Assembly (NCBI RefSeq): GCF_002210345.1
Contig: NZ_MWQI01000001.1
Span: forward strand, 682,001 to 746,000
DNA length: 64,000 nucleotides
Reading direction: 5' to 3'
Source of the DNA: Fibrobacter sp. UWB4
Lineage (GTDB): Bacteria > Fibrobacterota > Fibrobacteria > Fibrobacterales > Fibrobacteraceae
Below the pieces are notes generated by a model. It had not been told where the DNA came from and did not search any database. It worked only from the letters and a program-made list of their open reading frames with translations. The position numbers and the translations under genes were made by a program. Within the stretch, counting starts at the first letter, position 1, and every line of letters begins with the position of its first letter. Below are positions 17,451-25,193 of this stretch, piece by piece.

Positions 17451-18929
17451 TTATAGCCATGCACCTTCGTGCGAGAACATGATATCTTTCATCGCGTCGA
17501 TACCGCCTTTTAGGTTGTACAAAGGACCGGTGTAACCCGCTTCGCGCAAGGTGTTGATGGCAAGTTCGCTACGCTTGCCTTGTTTACAAATGAAAATCGT
17601 ATCCTTATTTGGATCGAGTTCCTTTTGTCTGCGAACGAGCTGTCCGATAGGAATCACGATGGCGTTCGGGAATCGCAAAATCGCACGTTCGTGCGGCTCG
17701 CGGACGTCAACAATTGTGATGTCGTCGCCGTTGTCGATGCGCTTGGCGAGTTCTTCGGGCGTGAATCCTTCCACAGGCGTTTCGTTTGTGGTCTTCAATC
17801 CGCAAAGGTCTTCGTAGTCGATATCTTCGACGTTTGTGATTGTCGGATTGTTACCGCAAATCGGGCAATGGCAATCGCGTTCGACCTTGAAAATTCTCGA
17901 AGATAAGTACAAACTATCCACGTGGAGAATTTTGCCGTTCAGGTGTTCACCGATTCCCAAGATGAGCTTGAGCGCTTCGTTTGCCTGGATGCTGCCGATG
18001 ATTCCCGGGAGCGGGCTGATGGCGCCGCCTTCTGCGCAGGAGGGGATGAGCCCTGCCGGCGGAGGGGATGGGTATTGGCAACGCAAGCATGGACCGCCAT
18101 CCAAGTTGAAAATGCCGACTTGGCCTTCGAACTGGTAAATCGCGCCGAACACAAGCGGAATGCCGTGCAGAGCGCAAGCGTCGTTGATCAGGTAGCGAGC
18201 CTTGTAGTTGTCCGTGCAGTCAATAACGAGATCGTAGCCTTCAATTTCGGCTTCGATGTTCGATGCGTCGAGCTGTTCCTTGACGGCTTCAAAGACGATA
18301 TTCTTGTTGATGTTTTTGACTTTGTCCTTTGCTGAGGCGACCTTCGGACGCTTGACGTCGCGTGTGCCGTGCAATACCTGGCTTTGCAAGTTTTCGAGCG
18401 AGACTTCGTCGAAGTCGATGGCCTTGATGGTGCCAACGCCTGCGGCGGCGAGATACTGGATCACCGGAGAGCCGAGTGCGCCAACGCCAATGACGACGAC
18501 TTTTGCGGCCTTGATGCGCTTTTGGCCCTTGACGCCGATGTCTTTGAGCATCAGGTGCTTGCCGAAGCGTTCAATTTCGCTATCGTCAAAAGCGACTTCC
18601 TTGCGTCTTTCGTCAGAAATCAAGCTTTCGACGTGTTTGCTTTGCGATTCTTCAATCGGTGCGCCGCCAGCAATCGCGGGCAAGAGCAAAATTTCGGAAT
18701 CGTCTTCAAGAGTGGCGTCCCAGAGTGTATCGACGTTCAAATTCTTGCCGTTGAGGTAGATCTTGATGAAACTTCTGAGCTTGTTGTTTTCATCAAAAAG
18801 GACTTTTTCTCCTTCTGGATAAGTACTTATTAAATTGGCGAGAGCCTTTCTAACCGTGTTTTCGGGGACGCTGACTTGCGCGTTTTTCCCGAAGAAATTC
18901 CTAAGGGTTGCTGATATATAAATTCTCAC
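17451..18929 (-). CDS. MoaD-like / E1-like adenylyltransferase / rhodanese triple fusion
   Basis: A 492-residue fusion of three sulfur-transfer modules. Residues 1-89 are a beta-grasp MoaD/ThiS-type carrier ending AIAGG. Residues about 110-365 are a MoeB/ThiF adenylyltransferase (GVGALGSPVIQYLAAAGVG nucleotide loop; Cys pairs around CRCQYP and CHCPICGN for zinc). Residues about 385-485 are a rhodanese with active-site Cys in FICKQGKRSE. Together they can adenylate a carrier C-terminus and deliver sulfur to it. The Gly-Gly is internal, followed by APIEES, so a thiocarboxylate would need proteolysis; JAMM proteases lie just upstream. It sits under promoter 19006-19050. Confidence 0.9.
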   Translation of the reverse strand: MRIYISATLRNFFGKNAQVSVPENTVRKALANLISTYPEGEKVLFDENNKLRSFIKIYLNGKNLNVDTLWDATLEDDSEILLLPAIAGGAPIEESQSKHVESLISDERRKEVAFDDSEIERFGKHLMLKDIGVKGQKRIKAAKVVVIGVGALGSPVIQYLAAAGVGTIKAIDFDEVSLENLQSQVLHGTRDVKRPKVASAKDKVKNINKNIVFEAVKEQLDASNIEAEIEGYDLVIDCTDNYKARYLINDACALHGIPLVFGAIYQFEGQVGIFNLDGGPCLRCQYPSPPPAGLIPSCAEGGAISPLPGIIGSIQANEALKLILGIGEHLNGKILHVDSLYLSSRIFKVERDCHCPICGNNPTITNVEDIDYEDLCGLKTTNETPVEGFTPEELAKRIDNGDDITIVDVREPHERAILRFPNAIVIPIGQLVRRQKELDPNKDTIFICKQGKRSELAINTLREAGYTGPLYNLKGGIDAMKDIMFSHEGAWL

Positions 18930-19005
18930 TTTTTTCTCCGTACATTAAAAAGTGGTTGTTCCGTACAAATTTTCCCACAATAGTTGTAGGATTTTTTCGT
19001 GCTGA

Positions 19006-19050
19006 AATATAGAACGCAAATTGTAATTTGTCCAATACTTAATTTTTATG
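19006..19050 (-). promoter_or_regulatory. Sulfur-regulon promoter A (carrier/E1/rhodanese fusion)
   Basis: Minus strand: AATTAAGTATTGGACA with -35 TTGGAC, an 18-base spacer and -10 TATATT. The region before the -35 shows ATA-N9-TAT. Identical design to seven other sites in this window. Confidence 0.75.
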
Positions 19051-19079
19051 CGGACTTATTGATTTTTTCTATAACAGAT

Positions 19080-19142
19080 GGCTGTTGGTCTGTGGTCAAT
19101 AGTTTATGGTTATTAGTCATTGGTCAATAGTCATTAGTTATT
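19080..19142. repeat. STRR-like repeats (GTCATTGGTCAATAG)
   Basis: About eight degenerate 7-base units (GGTCAAT, AGTCATT, GGTTATT) in tandem, reaching into the last codons of the JAMM gene, where they encode its PLNSNN tail. A similar run lies at 49916-49955 at the end of the CobW gene. Confidence 0.6.
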
Positions 19143-19541
19143 GCTATTGAGGGGCGGCATCGCCTTCTTGTAGCTTTTCACATCCACGACTTCGCCGTTT
19201 TGTACTGACATGATGACGTATTCGAGGCCGGGGAGCATGTATTTTTCGTCTTCTTTGGAGAGAATGGCGGGGCAGTCGGGGTGCGAGTGGTAAACGCCGA
19301 CAATTTCAAGACCGCGCGGATCAAGTTCTTGTTCCACGTGGTAAAGGTATAGTGGGTCTATTTTGAAGTGTACTGATTTTTGCCCTTGAAACTGGTTCTC
19401 GGCTTCGCGAATTTCGGTCACTTCGATTTCGCTCTGTTCGGACTTTTTACCCACCAAAATGCCACAGCATTCGTTCGGATATGCTTTTTTGGCTGCTAAA
19501 ACCATTTGTTCGTAAATGTTTTTACTATATTTGGCCATCAT
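19134..19541 (-). CDS. JAMM/Mec-type metalloprotease 1
   Basis: A 135-residue JAB1/MPN+ zinc protease. The full JAMM signature is present: a Glu in YPNECCGILVG (about residue 23) and HSHPDCPAILSKED (about residues 85-98), giving H-x-H-x7-S-x2-D. Small bacterial JAMMs of this kind trim residues from the C-terminus of ubiquitin-like sulfur carriers or release cysteine from them (Mec). It stands downstream of the second JAMM, separated by a terminator, and 205 bases upstream of the carrier/E1/rhodanese fusion whose internal Gly-Gly it might cleave. GGGGA precedes the start. Confidence 0.88.
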   Translation of the reverse strand: MMAKYSKNIYEQMVLAAKKAYPNECCGILVGKKSEQSEIEVTEIREAENQFQGQKSVHFKIDPLYLYHVEQELDPRGLEIVGVYHSHPDCPAILSKEDEKYMLPGLEYVIMSVQNGEVVDVKSYKKAMPPLNSNN

Positions 19542-19555
19542 TAAAATTTCCCCTA

Positions 19556-19606
19556 TAAAAAAGCGCCCCCGGAATCGGAATTTCAGAAGGATCCCAGGGG
19601 CGCCGT
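19556..19606 (-). terminator. Intrinsic terminator between the two JAMM genes
   Basis: Minus strand: GGCGCCCC...GGGGGCGC followed by TTTTTT, with an extended 5'-side partial pairing. Transcription from the tusA-thiS-moeB-JAMM operon probably drops here before JAMM 1. Confidence 0.7.
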
Positions 19607-19620
19607 TTGTACGGAGACCT

Positions 19621-20031
19621 TTACCCGATTACCAAGCCTTCGTTCGTGGCATTGTCGCCTTCGATATGGAACGAATTGAGCACCGGATTTTCACGATCCA
19701 TCAGCGAAAGAATCAAGTAGCTAGCCTTGCTGTCGAAAGCGAGGCGCTTGTCTTCTTGCGACGGGCGCGACGGGGACTCGGGGTGGGAATGCCAGTTACC
19801 AAGCGGGGATAGGCCGTTTTGGCGCATATCCTTGATGGCGGCTAAGTGTTCCTTGGGGTCAAGCGAAAAGTGCTCATTGGAATGGTCTATGTTCGTGAGC
19901 AAATAAACCTTTTCAATGTGCTTGTCGCTCCCCTCAATTTTCCCAGCAATCAGGCCGCAAGCCTCTTCGGGGAGGTTCTTCTGGGCATGCTCCAGGATTT
20001 TTTGATAATTATCTTTTGAAATTGTAATCAT
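19621..20031 (-). CDS. JAMM/Mec-type metalloprotease 2
   Basis: A 136-residue MPN+ protease with EACGLIAG (Glu about residue 23) and HSHPESPSRPSQED (about residues 80-93), a complete JAMM metal site. It shares its operon with a ThiS-like carrier ending GGGQ and an E1-like enzyme, matching the HcyD role described in Wolinella succinogenes, where a JAMM protease removes a C-terminal residue to expose Gly-Gly for thiocarboxylation. It is 208 bases downstream of moeB with a palindromic repeat between. Confidence 0.88.
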   Translation of the reverse strand: MITISKDNYQKILEHAQKNLPEEACGLIAGKIEGSDKHIEKVYLLTNIDHSNEHFSLDPKEHLAAIKDMRQNGLSPLGNWHSHPESPSRPSQEDKRLAFDSKASYLILSLMDRENPVLNSFHIEGDNATNEGLVIG

Positions 20032-20136
20032 TGAAATTCCTTTTTTTGTTGCTTGTCATTCCACTTCGTGGCTTGATTTTGCGGCTCAGCTATGCCAAAA
20101 CTCAAGCGTTTTGGCGCAACATTCGCCTTTTTTGTC

Positions 20137-20172
20137 ATTCCCGGCTCCGACCGTGAATCTCCTTCTTGTGTT
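20137..20172. repeat. GTCATTCCCG...GTGAATCTCC palindrome
   Basis: One copy of the main intergenic palindrome class of this genome. Other copies: 21294-21322, 24260-24355, 53763-53836, 58616-58650. Degenerate TACTTCCTAC repeats follow at 20205-20240. Confidence 0.55.
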
Positions 20173-20239
20173 GAAAGGGAGATGCCCGATTAAATCGGAC
20201 ATGACACTTCCTACCGTCTACTTCCTACTTCCGACTCGC

Positions 20240-21049
20240 TTAGTGCTTCATCTCACAGACGGCTTGTTCGTAGTCGATCAGATGGTCAATCGTCGGGTGG
20301 TCACCGCAGACTGCGCAATCCTTCGTGTTCGTCGGGAGCTTGATCTTGCGGAATTCCATCGTGAGCGCATTGTAGGTGAGCAAGTAGCCCGTGAGCAAAT
20401 TGCCGACACCGAGAATGTACTTGACGGCTTCCATAGCCTGCAAACTACCGATAACACCGCCCATAGCGCCGATCACGCCTGCCTGCTTGCAAGTCGGCAC
20501 GGCATCTTTTGGAGGGGGTTCCTTGAAGACGCAGCGGTAGCACGGACCTTGACCCGGAACGTACGTCATGAGCTGACCCTGGAAGCGGATAATGCCCGCG
20601 TGAGAGAACGGCTTCTTGGCCATGACGCATGCGTCGTTGATGAGGAACTTTGCCGGGAAATTGTCGGTTCCATCAATGATAAAATCGTAATCTTTGATGA
20701 GGTCCATGATGTTTTCGCTGGTGACGAACGTGTGGTACGTAATCACCTTGACATCTGGGTTCATCGCTTCCATCGTTTCCTTGGCGGACTGCACCTTGGG
20801 CTTGCCCACGTCCTTTGTCGCATGGATAATCTGGCGCTGCAAATTGGAAAGGTCAACGACGTCAGCATCGGCAATGCCGATAGTGCCAACGCCTGCGGCG
20901 GCGAGGTACATGGCGACAGGAGCACCGAGGCCACCTGCACCAATGACAAGCACCTTAGCATTCAAAAGCTTCTTCTGCCCCTTTGCACCCACTTCCTTGA
21001 GGATGATGTGGCGGGAATAGCGTTCGAGTTGTTCGTTAGTAAAAGCCAT
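20240..21049 (-). CDS. MoeB/ThiF-family adenylyltransferase (HcyF-like)
   Basis: A 269-residue E1-like enzyme with the dinucleotide loop GAGGLGAPVAMYLAAAGVG (about residues 37-55), the catalytic ATP-site stretch and two zinc Cys pairs (CYRCVF about residue 170 and CAVCGDHP near 250). It has no rhodanese domain. It would adenylate the C-terminal glycine of the ThiS-like carrier encoded immediately upstream; the stop of that gene overlaps this start. The pathway by analogy is sulfide transfer to homoserine, not molybdopterin or thiamine, because neither pathway's genes are nearby. Confidence 0.88.
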   Translation of the reverse strand: MAFTNEQLERYSRHIILKEVGAKGQKKLLNAKVLVIGAGGLGAPVAMYLAAAGVGTIGIADADVVDLSNLQRQIIHATKDVGKPKVQSAKETMEAMNPDVKVITYHTFVTSENIMDLIKDYDFIIDGTDNFPAKFLINDACVMAKKPFSHAGIIRFQGQLMTYVPGQGPCYRCVFKEPPPKDAVPTCKQAGVIGAMGGVIGSLQAMEAVKYILGVGNLLTGYLLTYNALTMEFRKIKLPTNTKDCAVCGDHPTIDHLIDYEQAVCEMKH

Positions 21050-21255
21050 TACTGACCACCTCCCATGAAGTAGAGGAATTCGACGTTGTCGCCGTCTTTG
21101 AGGGCGGTGGTTGCGAAATTGTTGTTTTCAACAAATTCATCGTTTACGGAAACGGTCACGTACTGCGGCGTTTCAACCTTTTCTTGTTCAATGAGTTCTG
21201 CGACGGTGAGGCCGTCTTTAACTTCTTTCTTGTTTCCAGCTACGGTAATAATCAT
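21049..21255 (-). CDS. ThiS/MoaD-like sulfur carrier (HcyS-like), C-terminus GGGQ
   Basis: A 68-residue beta-grasp carrier beginning MIITVAGNKKEVKDGLTVAE and ending LYFMGGGQ. Functional carriers end in Gly-Gly; the extra Gln here would have to be removed before adenylation, and a JAMM protease is encoded two genes downstream. This combination matches the protein-thiocarboxylate homocysteine route known from Wolinella. It overlaps moeB by one base and lies 67 bases after tusA with a palindromic repeat in the gap. Confidence 0.85.
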   Translation of the reverse strand: MIITVAGNKKEVKDGLTVAELIEQEKVETPQYVTVSVNDEFVENNNFATTALKDGDNVEFLYFMGGGQ

Positions 21256-21293
21256 GTTTGAAATTCCTTATGGGTTGAAATTTTTTTGATTTT

Positions 21294-21322
21294 GTCATTC
21301 CCGCCTCCGAGCGGGAATCTCC
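21294..21322. repeat. GTCATTCCCGCC...GCGGGAATCTCC palindrome
   Basis: A complete palindrome between tusA and the sulfur carrier, within the operon and immediately after the tusA stop. Confidence 0.6.
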
Positions 21323-21571
21323 TTAATCGCCTACTTTTTTAACGAACAGCGTAAAGGTCCCGTCCTGATTGTCGTTGAGCTTGAGGATTTCGTGACCTTC
21401 TTCCTTGAGGCTGCGCGGCACATTCTGCACCGGTTCGCCGTCGTTCAGGCGGATTGCGAGAATCTGACCTTCGTCAAGTTCTTCGATAGCGACTTTAGCC
21501 TTGACAAATGTAGTGGGGCATTTGACGTCGGTGACGTCGACGGTATCGTCTACTTTAATTTCTTCTGACAT
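21323..21571 (-). CDS. TusA/SirA-family sulfur-transfer protein
   Basis: An 82-residue protein with the family fold pattern and its sulfur-carrying Cys in DVKCPTTFVKAKVAIEEL (about residue 18); the second Pro of the usual CPxP motif is replaced by Thr. TusA-type proteins relay persulfide sulfur between rhodaneses or desulfurases and acceptors. It is first in the operon tusA-thiS-moeB-JAMM and stands directly under promoter B. GGAG lies 9-12 bases before the ATG. Confidence 0.85.
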   Translation of the reverse strand: MSEEIKVDDTVDVTDVKCPTTFVKAKVAIEELDEGQILAIRLNDGEPVQNVPRSLKEEGHEILKLNDNQDGTFTLFVKKVGD

Positions 21572-21603
21572 TTATTTATCTCCGTACTTTAATTTTGATG
21601 CTA

Positions 21604-21649
21604 AATATAGAATGCATTTTTTACTTTGTCCAATACTTAATTTTTATGC
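21604..21649 (-). promoter_or_regulatory. Sulfur-regulon promoter B (tusA operon)
   Basis: Minus strand AATTAAGTATTGGACA, 18-base spacer, -10 TATATT. The 25 bases upstream of the operator also match promoter A closely. Confidence 0.75.
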
Positions 21650-21694
21650 TGAGTTATTGAAATTTTCTATATGGTCGTTAGTTATTTGCTTTCT

Positions 21695-21801
21695 CGTCAT
21701 TCTGAACGAAGTGAAGAATCCAGTTATTTTTAATCTATGCAATAGAAACTTTACTGGATTGGGCTAAAGAGTTGTCTTCGGGACATGTCCCTCAGAATGA
21801 C
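21695..21801. repeat. Inverted pair of CGTCATTCTGA...AATCCAGT repeats
   Basis: CGTCATTCTGAACG...GAATCCAGTT is followed by an inverted copy ACTGGATT...CTCAGAATGAC, so the block could form one long hairpin beyond the metY stop. It may act as terminator for metY. Confidence 0.55.
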
Positions 21802-21823
21802 TCTCTTTTTTCGAGCTGTCCTT

Positions 21824-23053
21824 CTACGAAATCTGCTTTATAGCTTGTTCGAAATCTTCCTTGAGATCGGCAATATCTTCAATACCTACGCTGATGCGGA
21901 TGGAACCTTCGAACACGCCTGCGTTTTCTTTTTGCAGTTTGGTACTGTGCGTGAAAATTGTGCTATCCGGATGGATGACGAGCGTGCGCAAGTCGCCAAT
22001 GTTCGTGGCAATCGTAGCGTATTTTAAGTTGTTAATGAGCTTGAAAGCCTTTTCCTTGGAGCCTGCGTCAATGGAAATGATGGCGCCGCCCTTGCCGCCG
22101 AACTGCTTTTGAACGAGATCGTAATAGGGATTGCCCTTCAATGCGGGGTAGTTGATTTTGATGATTTCGAAACCCTGCAAAAATTCAGCGAGCTGTAAAG
22201 CGTTATCGCAAAGGCGTTCCATGCGAAGCCCGAGCGTTTCTAGCCCGAGAGAATTGAGGAATGCGGTAGCGGGGGCGAGACAACAGCCTATGTTGCGCCA
22301 GACGCCGTTGCGGAGCTTCGCGAGGTAAGCGAACTTGCTAAAGCGCTTGTATTCTTCCAAGCCCTTGTATTTAGCGTAATCCCACTTGAACTTGCCGCTA
22401 TCGACGATGATGCCGCTGATGGCACTGCCGTTTCCGTTGATGTACTTGGAAGAGGAGTGGACAACGATATCTGCGCCAAAATCAAAAGGATGAACAAGGT
22501 AAGGCGTTGCTGTCGTGCTATCGACAATCAGCGGGACACCTGCTTCGTGTGCGACATCTGCAACGCTTTGAATATCAACGACATTGAGTTTCGGATTGCC
22601 GATAAGTTCAGTAAAAACGGCCTTGGTCTTTTCGCTCAGTTGCGAGCGGACGCTTTCGGCGGTAACTTCTGTAACGTAACGGGTTTTAATGCCGAATGCT
22701 TCCAAATCGTGGAACAAGTCAATCGTGCCGCCAAACAATGCTGTACTTGCAATGACTTCGTCGCCGGATTGCAAAATGTTCAAGAGCGACATCGTTACGG
22801 CTGCCATGCCCGACGAGCAGGCTATGGCGCCAATGCCCTTTTCAAGAGATGCAATGCGCCTTTCGAAAGAATCTGTCGTGGGGTTTCCAATGCGCGTATA
22901 TGCAAAACCCGGAGCCCTATTGTTAAAAACAGCTTCGAGTTTCTCTGCAGATTCTTGCGAAAATGCACTGACTTGATAAATAGGGGTAAGTGTAGAGCCG
23001 GTACTTCGTTCACTTTCAAAATTATGATGCAATAAAGTAGTATTAAAATCCAT
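21824..23053 (-). CDS. metY: O-acetylhomoserine sulfhydrylase (MetY-type)
   Basis: A 409-residue PLP enzyme of the Cys/Met metabolism family. PLP-site features: YTRIGNPTTDSFERRIASLE (about residue 53), CSSGMAAVTMSLL, and the Schiff-base lysine in VVHSSSKYINGNGSAISG (about residue 205). The long insert with NIGCCLAPATAFLNSLGLETL is typical of O-acetylhomoserine sulfhydrylases. It would fix sulfide, or sulfur from the adjacent carrier thiocarboxylate as described for Wolinella MetY, into homocysteine. It has its own promoter C. Confidence 0.88.
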   Translation of the reverse strand: MDFNTTLLHHNFESERSTGSTLTPIYQVSAFSQESAEKLEAVFNNRAPGFAYTRIGNPTTDSFERRIASLEKGIGAIACSSGMAAVTMSLLNILQSGDEVIASTALFGGTIDLFHDLEAFGIKTRYVTEVTAESVRSQLSEKTKAVFTELIGNPKLNVVDIQSVADVAHEAGVPLIVDSTTATPYLVHPFDFGADIVVHSSSKYINGNGSAISGIIVDSGKFKWDYAKYKGLEEYKRFSKFAYLAKLRNGVWRNIGCCLAPATAFLNSLGLETLGLRMERLCDNALQLAEFLQGFEIIKINYPALKGNPYYDLVQKQFGGKGGAIISIDAGSKEKAFKLINNLKYATIATNIGDLRTLVIHPDSTIFTHSTKLQKENAGVFEGSIRISVGIEDIADLKEDFEQAIKQIS

Positions 23054-23092
23054 TAGTGTTCTCCGTACATAATCCTATAAATTTCGTAGGCA

Positions 23093-23136
23093 AATATAGA
23101 ACGCAAATCTGTAATTGTCCAATACTAATTTTATAT
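23093..23136 (-). promoter_or_regulatory. Sulfur-regulon promoter C (metY)
   Basis: Minus strand AAATTAGTATTGGACA, 18-base spacer, -10 TATATT; ATA-N9-TAT upstream. A 40-base leader precedes the ATG. Confidence 0.75.
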
Positions 23137-23171
23137 GGCTTTTTATAGGTGTTTTCTATAGGAAAATGGTT

Positions 23172-24230
23172 TTAAATCACGACAATTGGCTCGCGGATAG
23201 ACTTGTTTTGCAACAGGTAAGCGCTTTCGCCAACGGTTGCAAAAATGCGGTAAATGAATACGTCCACCTTTTCGCCAACGCTTACGCTAGCTTCGTCAAA
23301 GCCGCGTCTTGCGGTGAGCAATTCTCCGTTCACAAGAACTGTAATCTCAATGCCTGAACCTCGGAATGCGATATCGGTGACGACACCCTCTTCGGCGGAA
23401 TTCTTGTATTGCTGAACTTCAGTCTTTTTGGTGACCTTGACAAATTCAGGGCGTACAATCGCCTGTTCTACGCCTGCAATTTCATCAAAGCTATGGAACT
23501 TGCTGTAATCCTTGAAAATAGAGGGCTGCCCGAAGAATGAGGCAACGAACGCTGTTTTGGGCTTGTTATAGACATCTAGCGGCTTGCCTATTTGATCGAT
23601 GCGGCCCTTGTTCATGATAATAATCTCGTCGGCGACTTCGATGGCTTCGTCTTGGTCGTGGGTGACGAAAATGCTTGTGACTCCGAGCTTTGCGATCATT
23701 TCCTTGAGCCAGTGGCGGAGTTCCTGGCGGACTTTTGCATCGATGGCGGCGAACGGTTCGTCAAGTAAAAGCAATTGTGGGTTGGGGGCAAGTGCGCGGG
23801 CGAATGCGACACGTTGACGCTGACCGCCTGAAAGCTGGCTTGGATAGCGGTTCTCAAGACCTTCGAGGCCAATCAGTTTGACTAGTTCTGCAACGCGTTC
23901 CTTGATTTCTTTTTCGGATTTCTTTAAAACGCGGAGGCCGAATGCAATATTTTCGAAAACGGTCATGTAGCGAAATAAGGCGTAGCTTTGGAATACGAAT
24001 CCGATGCCGCGCTTGCTGGCAGGAACATTGTTGATGACCTTTCCGTCAATGATGATGTCACCGTTGTCGGGTGTTTCTAGCCCTGCAATCATGCGGAGAA
24101 TTGTCGTTTTGCCAGAACCGCTCGGGCCCAAAAGGCCAATGAGTTTACCCTTTTCGATACCGAAGGAAACATCGTCGGAGGCCTTGAAATTTCCAAAATG
24201 TTTGTTGATGTGTTTTAGTTCTACGTACAT
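23172..24230 (-). CDS. cysA: Sulfate ABC transporter ATP-binding protein
   Basis: A 352-residue ABC ATPase: Walker A GPSGSGKTT (about residue 35), signature LSGGQRQRVAFARAL, Walker B LLLLDEPFAAID, switch His in FVTHDQDEAIEVADE, and a C-terminal regulatory domain from about residue 240. It energises sulfate/thiosulfate import together with CysT and CysW encoded upstream. The 141-base gap to cysW contains two palindromic repeats. Sulfate specificity is inferred from its neighbours. Confidence 0.93.
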   Translation of the reverse strand: MYVELKHINKHFGNFKASDDVSFGIEKGKLIGLLGPSGSGKTTILRMIAGLETPDNGDIIIDGKVINNVPASKRGIGFVFQSYALFRYMTVFENIAFGLRVLKKSEKEIKERVAELVKLIGLEGLENRYPSQLSGGQRQRVAFARALAPNPQLLLLDEPFAAIDAKVRQELRHWLKEMIAKLGVTSIFVTHDQDEAIEVADEIIIMNKGRIDQIGKPLDVYNKPKTAFVASFFGQPSIFKDYSKFHSFDEIAGVEQAIVRPEFVKVTKKTEVQQYKNSAEEGVVTDIAFRGSGIEITVLVNGELLTARRGFDEASVSVGEKVDVFIYRIFATVGESAYLLQNKSIREPIVVI

Positions 24231-24259
24231 ATAATCTCCTGATTTATAATGCCTTCGGC

Positions 24260-24355
24260 TTTGCTGTCATGCCCAATTTAATTGGGCATCTCCTTTCTTC
24301 TTAACCATTTATTTTTGCGGGATAGGAGATTCCCGCTTTCGCGGGAATGACAAAA
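24260..24355. repeat. Two opposed palindromic repeats between cysW and cysA
   Basis: GTCATGCCCAATTTAATTGGGCATCTCC and, inverted, GGAGATTCCCGC...GCGGGAATGAC. A REP-like pair inside an operon can modulate mRNA decay; that is inference. Confidence 0.55.
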
Positions 24356-24371
24356 GACAAGTCCTATTCCT

Positions 24372-25193
24372 TTATTTTTTTTTACCTCGGTATTCTATTA
24401 AACTTCTTGCAATCAAGATGATGATGGCGAGCATCACGAGGATCGACGCTACGGCAAATGCGGGCACATATTGGAATTCGTTAAATAGAATTTCTACATG
24501 CAACGGAAGCGTGTTCGTCTTTCCGCGCAAATGACCCGAAATCACCGAAACTGCGCCGAATTCGCCCATCGCACGGGCTGCGCAAAGCACTACGCCGTAC
24601 AAGAAAGCCCATTTGATGTGCGGAAATGTAATCTTGCTGAAAATCGTCCAGCCCTTTGCGCCCATCAATGCCGCCGCTTCTTCTTCGTCGTTTCCTCGTG
24701 CTTCCAAAACGGGAATCAGTTCTCGCGAAATAAAGGGGAATGTCACGAAAATGGTGGCGAGCACGATGCCCGGCACCGCAAATACAATCTTGATGTCCCA
24801 ACTTTGCAATAGCGGATAAATCGGGCTTTGTCGACCAAATGTGAGCAAAAATATGAGGCCTGCGATAATTGGCGAAACGGTCACAGGCAAGTCAATCAGC
24901 GTCGTGAGAATCTTTTTGCCCTTAAACTGAAATTTGGTGATGGACCATGCGGCACTCAATCCAAATACCGTATTGATCAACACGGCGAGTAGCGTTGCTT
25001 CGAGCGTGAGCCAAATCGCTTTAACCGTGTAATCGTCGGCAACTGCTTTCGCGTAAACGGCTGCGCCTTGCTTGAATGCTTCGGTGATGACTGTTATGAG
25101 AGGGAGCAAAAGCATAAGCACTACGAAAATAATGCTGATGCTAATCAAGAACCATTTGGTAATTTTAGAAGAAGTTGTTTCTTTATTCATCAA
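24372..25193 (-). CDS. cysW: Sulfate ABC transporter permease
   Basis: A 273-residue inner-membrane permease with about six hydrophobic segments. The cytoplasmic EAA-type loop that contacts CysA is visible as EEEAAALMGAKGWTIFSKI (about residues 168-186). The second permease motif MGEFGAVSVISGHLRG is typical of CysW. Its start overlaps the cysT stop by four bases, so the two are coupled. Confidence 0.93.
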   Translation of the reverse strand: MMNKETTSSKITKWFLISISIIFVVLMLLLPLITVITEAFKQGAAVYAKAVADDYTVKAIWLTLEATLLAVLINTVFGLSAAWSITKFQFKGKKILTTLIDLPVTVSPIIAGLIFLLTFGRQSPIYPLLQSWDIKIVFAVPGIVLATIFVTFPFISRELIPVLEARGNDEEEAAALMGAKGWTIFSKITFPHIKWAFLYGVVLCAARAMGEFGAVSVISGHLRGKTNTLPLHVEILFNEFQYVPAFAVASILVMLAIIILIARSLIEYRGKKK

